Shown here: positions 58,701-64,000 of the stretch, piece after piece | Layout: every line of letters starts with the position of its first letter | How positions within the stretch are numbered: position 1 is the stretch's first letter | From: Silene conica | Taxonomy: Eukaryota > Streptophyta > Magnoliopsida > Caryophyllales > Caryophyllaceae | Length of the DNA stretch: 64,000 nt | Assembly: GCA_029255685.2 (NCBI GenBank) | Contig: CM055319.2 | Location: forward strand, 33,567,068 to 33,631,067 | Direction of reading: 5' to 3' | Made by a program: the position numbers and the translations under genes | Notes under the pieces: model-generated | Seen by the model: the letters and a program-made list of their open reading frames with translations, nothing else | What the model was told of the DNA's origin: nothing | Databases searched by the model: none

Positions 58701-59154
58701 TGCGGATCTGAAGAGGAGTGAGATTTCGTTCGAGGCGAGGGAGAAGGTACTGCTGAAGGTATCTCCAATGAAGGGCGTGATGAGGTTTGGGAAGCGTGGC
58801 AAATTGAGTCAGAAATTTATTGGACCGTTTGAGATTTTGGACAGAGTTGGGGAGGTGGCATACCGATTGGCTTTACCTCCAGCTCTATCCAAGGTCCATA
58901 ATGTGTTCCATGTGTCCCAGTTGAGGAAATATGTGAGTGACCCAGCGCATGTGCTTCAGCACGAGGTGATTGAGGTAGATGAGCAATTGGCTTACATCGA
59001 GACTCCGAGAGAGATCCTGGACAGGAAGGTACGAAAAACTCGCAATGGGGAGACGTCCTTGGTGAAAGTTCTGTGGACCAATCATAATCAGGAGGAGGCT
59101 ACGTGGGAGCCTGAGGCATCCATGAGAGAGCGTTATCCACATTTGTTTGATTGA
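55639..59154 (+). CDS. Gypsy-2 (Tekay/Del-like chromovirus) pol fused to LTR
   Basis: A 1171-codon open frame. Residues 1-49 are LTR and (ATT)n sequence (a Tyr run), an artefact of deletion; authentic pol starts near residue 50 ([11 protein letters not shown]). Domains: aspartic protease DSG 61-63; reverse transcriptase about 250-430 with FIDD 394-397; RNase H about 535-655 (D543, D648); integrase zinc finger H757/H764/C794/C797; integrase core with D827, D888 and Gly at 924, exactly 35 residues after D888 where the catalytic Glu belongs; chromodomain about 1117-1171 ([13 protein letters not shown]). A single-frame pol with a C-terminal chromodomain fits Tekay/Del chromoviruses, which target heterochromatin. 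Gag is absent. The frame has no stops, so the loss of gag was probably recent. Confidence 0.93.
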
Positions 59155-59351
59155 GGTAAGTTACGCGGACGTAACTTTTCTTTAAGGGGGGTGGAATGTA
59201 ACATTCTATGATTTAAGTGAGCTTTTGTGATGTTTTTGGCTTTTGTGATGTTTTTGGGTGATGTTTGTGTTCCACGTTCATAGGGGTTGATTGTTTTGTC
59301 ATCTGAGCGTTGTTGAACTTCAGGACGAAGTTCATGTTAAGGGGGGAAGAC
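59155..59351 (+). other. Gypsy-2 3' noncoding region and PPT
   Basis: 197 bp between the pol stop and the 3' LTR, with purine tract TTAAGGGGGGAAGAC ending next to the LTR (59337-59351). It holds no gene. Confidence 0.8.
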
Positions 59352-60411
59352 GGTAACACCTCGAGTTTTATGATTTAATCGATGAAATTATTATGTCACG
59401 ATGTTACTTATGGTGTTGGTACTTGCTTCGTTTTTAAGTTGTTATGCGTCTTATATATGTCTTGTGGGGTTCGAACTAGAGTTCCTTTAGAGTAGTGTCT
59501 TGGGTTCCTCGTGGGGTTCGAACTGGAGACCTCTAGGGGGTGGTGTTGGGCTTTGGAATCCGTGCACAAACACCACAGCCCACGACACATACTAAAACCC
59601 TACACAATTCTAACACTAAATCCTCACCCCTGCCGCCATATAAGAGGAGTTTATACTCCCATTTTCTGAACTATCATCATAAAAACAAAACCCTAGACTG
59701 CTGCCACCATCACACGGGAAGGAGAGAGGGTGCTCACGACCAGATCCACCGTGCCTAACACCATTCGATTCTGGTCAGAAGTCAGGTACGTAATTTAGGG
59801 GTCAGTGTTTGTTTCTAGTTGTGTTGTACTTCCTGTTTTGGTTTCGTGATCGAAGGGTCTGGGGTTGTGGTCGGTGGGTGTGTTTGGCATGGTAGAGTTG
59901 GTTGTAGTCAGGGCTGTGTAATGGGGGTTAGTGTCGGTAGGCTAGGTTGCTTGTGGTGTCGTCGATGGTGGGGTTTTAGTAGTCTGTTTGTTACGTTCAA
60001 AACATGGGTCACAGGGGGTTTGCTGGTGTCTCTGTCGGGCAGTGGTTTGGGGGTGGTGTTACTGGCGACTCGGGGGAGGTCAATACAGTAACACCACCGT
60101 GGTTAAAGGGAGTGTCAGAGGTGGCGTCTGGTGGTAGTCGTGGTTAGTCTTAGCGGTGGTAACAGCCGTCGATGTCGGGTCTGTTCAGGGGAGTCTGGGG
60201 AGTATAAATGTTTCTGGTCTGATTTCAGCAGCCTTGGTTGGGGCTGTCGGCAGGTGACGAGAGGTGTGGTGGTGTTGTAGTGGTAGATGGTGGTCGGTGG
60301 TGTTGAGTGGTGGTGGATACCGGTGTTCGAAGTGGTGGTCTATGGTCTTGTCGCGGGTTTAGGTCGTTTAGAGGGGGCTGGGTTTCGAGTCCTTCTAAGT
60401 TTTTTTTCTCA

Positions 60412-60516
<105 letters not shown>

Positions 60517-61053
60517 CAACTTTAATATTATTATTCTTATTTTTTTTATTGTTGCCTTATTATTATGATCTTTGCTTTTATGAGTATATATTTTATTATA
60601 GGAAAGTTTTAACATGGTTTAATGAGTATTTTGAAATTCAAATTTATTTCTATTCGAAGCATCTATTTTTGGGGAGTTACTATTTTTAGAAGTTACTATA
60701 TTTAGAAAGTTGCTTTTGGGTAAACCTCGAATGTTGGGAAACTTTCTCAATATAGGAAGTTTCTATAAATAGAATGTGCACACGTTTTACGAGTATTAGG
60801 GTGTTTATTAATTAAATAATATTTGTTTAGGTAGCGGGTTTCGCGTGGAACATTTCTAAACAAGCCTCGGGTTTATCTACGTTACCTACTATTTCAGGTA
60901 GGGGATAATACTGTTATATGTCGTTGTGTAATCTACTCTTATTGATGTGAAGCATGTTGGTGATATAATATCATGTGATCGTTATATTTTGTTATCAATA
61001 TTATTCTGAGATATTATATGATGTGATTATATTTTGGGCCTTGTGATACGGTG

Positions 61054-61188
61054 TTGGATCGGTGCGGAGTACATATGGCGTTGGATCGGTGCGGAGTATA
61101 TATGGCGTTGGATCGGTGCGGAGTTTATTCGGTGTTGGATCGGTGCGGAGTTTATTTGGCGATGGATCGGCGCGGAGTTTATTATATT
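61054..61188. repeat. 27-bp tandem repeat, five units
   Basis: Units start TTGGATCGGTGCGGAGT at 61054, 61081, 61108, 61135 and 61162. Because 27 is a multiple of three, it stays open as a repeated peptide, but it lies in an LTR and is not a gene. Confidence 0.9.
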
Positions 61189-61566
61189 GTTATCATATTT
61201 ATTGTTTTCCCTACTCAACCTCGTGGTTGACCCTGTGTATTCGTGATCACCTGTGATGAACCAAATTATTGGGGAGCAGATTGACAGGTGGCTGATTCTA
61301 AGGGGGGAGCTATGGGAGAAAGGGCTTGGATCCGGACCAGTCTAGATGTTTAGATCACCTTAGACAGTAATATATGAGTTGTACTCTATTCCTTTTGTTA
61401 AGACTTTATAATACAGTTGTAAGAACATGTTGAGTTAAATTTAATTTTAAAGTACTGTTTATCTTCCTTTGTATCTGCTGCCTCGGGAAACCGAGATGGT
61501 AACACCCTTATTTATCTGAGGAGTCCTAGTCCAGGCCCTTAAATAAATGGGGGTGTTACCGTTACG

Positions 61567-61730
61567 TACGATGACTCCAGAGTCATCTAATTTATTTCTG
61601 AATACCCATCTCGTTCCAATTACTGATCTATCTTTTGGACGAGGAACGAGATGCCATACTTTATTTCTTTCGAACTGTTGAAGTTCTTCTTCCATGGCGA
61701 TTATCCAGTCAGGTTCTACAAGGGCCTCTT
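61567..61730 (-). pseudogene. SIRE RT, N-terminal part
   Basis: About 55 codons on the minus strand with the start-of-RT signature (MEEELQQFERNKVWHLVPRP, GTRWVFRNKLDDSG). It is open, bounded on one side by the family A solo LTR (TSD CTCTT) and on the other by the TRIM/Gypsy-2 nest (TSD GTTAC). It links the integrase piece at 62995 with the RT piece ending at 54117. Confidence 0.88.
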
Positions 61731-62989
61731 TGTTGGGAAATGTGTCCTCAACAATAGTGCGATCACGTCAATGATAAAAATCATTGTCAAAATCTTATGA
61801 AAAGAATATGCAAGGGATGATCCGATATGATAGATATTCAACTGACCAACATTAATCGGTAATGATTGGCTGACTAGAGTTTGACATTACTGTCGTGTGA
61901 CGGTGGTGGTCAGTTGATCCCTTTAGGTCACACCTCTAGGACAATCCCCTTAAATATATATTGATCAATTGTATATGATACGAATTGATTGATCTTCTTA
62001 AAACCATATATCGAGAAATCGGAGGTTGAATCTTAAAGTAAGATTTATATTTGAAATCGAAATGTGTCGATTGTCAAATATTAATCGATATTTTAGAAAT
62101 ATCGAAATTAGAATATGAATGGTTCAGGGTTATGACAAACGTTGTAAATATATCGTATCGATGATTATTATGATAACCATTTGTTGGGACAGTAATTTCG
62201 AATTACTAAATAATTTGTTAAATATGATTTAATTAATTTAGAGATATTATTTATGTGATAAATATATTTTATATTAATACAATTTAATTATGTCACATAA
62301 AGATGTCACATTTTATATAATTGTACAAATTATAAATCATAAAATGAAAGTCCATTTTACGTTTGTGTGTGTGTGCCGTGTCAATGTACATTATAAGAGA
62401 TATTATTTATGACATTTTATCTTATAATTATTGTTTACATTTTTATGCTGTGACTAAACCTTGTTCATGTGAGTATGACAAAAAACTAATATCCTTCCCC
62501 ATGCACTCCTCTTACACGGCTAAAACACCCCACCCCATTTCTCTATATATGTGATCATTTCACATACATATATTCTAGTCCAAGTTTTATTTTTCCTAAG
62601 TGTGAGAACTATAAAACTCTAATAATATTTCTAGTGTAAGAAATACAAAATCCTCTTAAATATTATTAAGATAATATTTTCTAGTAAACTAATTAGTGAG
62701 TATTAGTTTACGGTTTTAAGAAACCTAATTCCGTCTCCTAGCTCGGGTTCGATTTTTGGTTTCCGTTTAAGGGTAGGTCTTGATGTATCGTAAAGGAGGC
62801 AAGCTAATTTGGTTGCTCCGTGGAGGATCGTCCTAGCACTCATTCAGACCGTTTGTAAGAATCTGATTCTTAATATTTCCGCATTTCTATTCGCATGCAT
62901 AAGATCATAAATAATTAAAGAGTTAATTTAATAAATTATTAGTAGGACTAATGTATTTGGACATGTTAGTATGAATAAGTTTTCTTTCA
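61731..62989 (+). mobile_element. Family A solo LTR
   Basis: 1259 bp, TGTTGGGAAATGTG to TTTCTTTCA, with TSD CTCTT (61726-61730 and 62990-62994). It is homologous to the LTR at 941-2191 in opposite orientation. The TATA candidate TCTCTATATATG is at 62540-62551. It has no internal region, so it is the product of LTR-LTR recombination. It sits between the SIRE integrase and RT. The 63-codon ORF at 62363-62554 is LTR sequence. Confidence 0.9.
62540..62551 (+). promoter_or_regulatory. Candidate TATA box, family A solo LTR
   Basis: TCTCTATATATG, the counterpart of the motif at 1355-1367. Inferred from its conservation between the two LTR copies. Confidence 0.5.
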
Positions 62990-62994
62990 CTCTT

Positions 62995-64000
62995 TTATAT
63001 TGGTAGGTTCAATTGTGGAGAGAAAGGAGTAGAAGGAGCAGAAGTTATTTAGGCTTCTTCGAGTTTGGACTCCTTCTGTAAGACTTCCTATGATATTATC
63101 CAGTGGGTGAGAGCCTTTATATCTCCAGTTTCTTGATTGATTGTTTTCATTGCTACTACTTGACTCGGGATTTTGACTTGTTCCCCCTGAATCCAAACCA
63201 GGGTTTATAGGAGAGTTAGGTATAACTATGACCTCTTCCCTTTGGTTTTGATTCAAAGTTGTAGCTTCATTAGCTACAACTCTGGGTTCCAAGTCATTGG
63301 TTTGAGACTGGTTAACAGTATTATCAACTGTGTTCTCAGTTCTCGTACCGTTTTCCCCCAAGTTAAGTTCATCGTTGATTCCTTGAATTTCGCCTTCATC
63401 ATCATTTTCTATTTCTGGAGGATCTTCCCTTGACAAACGAAAGTCTGGTTCGTCTAGGTTTTCCTCCTCATTCTGTAAAGGCTTGTCGAAGGCATTATTC
63501 TCATCAAAGATAACATGTATACTCTCTTCTATGCACAAGGTACGTTTATTAAAAACTTTATAGGCTTTACTATGATCAGAATATCCTATGAAAATCGCCT
63601 CATCACTTCTAGGGTCAAATTTGCTTAAACGATTTTTACCATTGTTATGAACGAAGCATTTACTCCAAAAACATCTTAGATGTGATATATTAGGTTTACG
63701 ACCACGTAAAAGTTCATAAGGTGTCTTTTTAAGGATAGGTCTAATCATGGCACGATTGTGAATATAGCAAGCTATACTAATAGCCTCAGCCCAAAAGTTT
63801 CTAGGTAGGCCACTACAAAGAAGCATTGTTATAGCCATGTCTTCTACGGTTCTGTTCATGCGTTCTACTACTCCGTTTTGTTGAGGTGTTCTAGGTGCAG
63901 AGAAGTTATGTCCAACACCGTTGGTTTTACAGAACTCAATAAAAGCATGGTTGTCAAATTCAGTTCCATGGTCAATTTTAATAGTTACTAGATTAGATTT
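62995..64000 (-). pseudogene. SIRE integrase, C-terminal part, runs off edge
   Basis: The frame is open from the right edge to the insertion site at 62995. It contains the integrase core from IDHGTEFDN to ENGVVER-type sequence, with the second Asp and the Glu 35 residues apart (E near 63863), followed by LPRNFWAEA, TPYELLRGRKPNISHLRCF, IFIGYS and an acidic Asn/Glu-rich hinge. No stop occurs within this piece; the gene is called broken because of its downstream parts. The palindrome at 63258-63280 lies in the hinge. Confidence 0.88.

Overview
The window is plant nuclear DNA, most likely from a eudicot with a large, repeat-rich genome. It is AT-rich and made almost entirely of LTR retrotransposons. 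The evidence is a repeated initiator-methionine tRNA primer-binding site (TGGTATCAGAGC), Copia and Gypsy gag/pol domains, a TRIM, a hAT-type element and TA-targeting foldback MITEs. I see no host gene, tRNA, rRNA or CRISPR array. Species cannot be read from the sequence.

Layout, left to right. Positions 1-2191 are the 5' end of a minus-strand Copia-type element (family A: leader, PBS, LTR) that runs off the left edge. Positions 2192-8013 are a plus-strand Gypsy element (Gypsy-1, Tekay/Del-like): LTR remainder, PBS, a cluster of TA microsatellites and palindromic MITEs, a TRIM LTR fragment, then a broken gag-protease. Positions 8014-8736 are the start of another Gypsy-type LTR. Positions 8737-35031 are a head-to-tail tandem of an Angela/BARE-like Copia element: three complete 2762-bp LTRs, two internal regions of about 8 kb, and a third internal region cut off in gag and closed by filler DNA. 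Both full internal regions carry the same two nonsense codons, the same RNase H deletion and the same SIRE solo-LTR insertion, so the array arose by duplication of one already dead element.

Positions 35146-64000 are minus-strand SIRE-type Copia sequence. One 1523-bp LTR (48444-49966) sits between two SIRE internal regions. The left one (gag, protease) is split by a hAT element (TSD TTCGTAGG) and by a 9.3-kb gag-only Copia element, family B (TSD TTTTC). The right one keeps an intact 497-codon extra ORF downstream of pol. Its pol is split by a TRIM plus Gypsy-2 nest (TSD GTTAC) and by a family A solo LTR (TSD CTCTT). In each case, conceptual removal of the insert and one TSD makes the host reading frame continuous.

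The longest open frame is the Gypsy-2 pol (protease, RT, RNase H, integrase, chromodomain). Its gag, PBS and half of its 5' LTR are deleted, so pol is fused to LTR sequence. Its integrase catalytic Glu is Gly. No element in the window looks autonomously active. The most interesting non-coding signals are three stem-loops in the SIRE LTR with a near-constant loop and compensatory stem changes, a 12-unit hairpin array in the Angela LTR, a GGTCGGTCGACC palindrome array just after the Angela PBS, and a roughly 75-bp block shared by three otherwise different LTR families.
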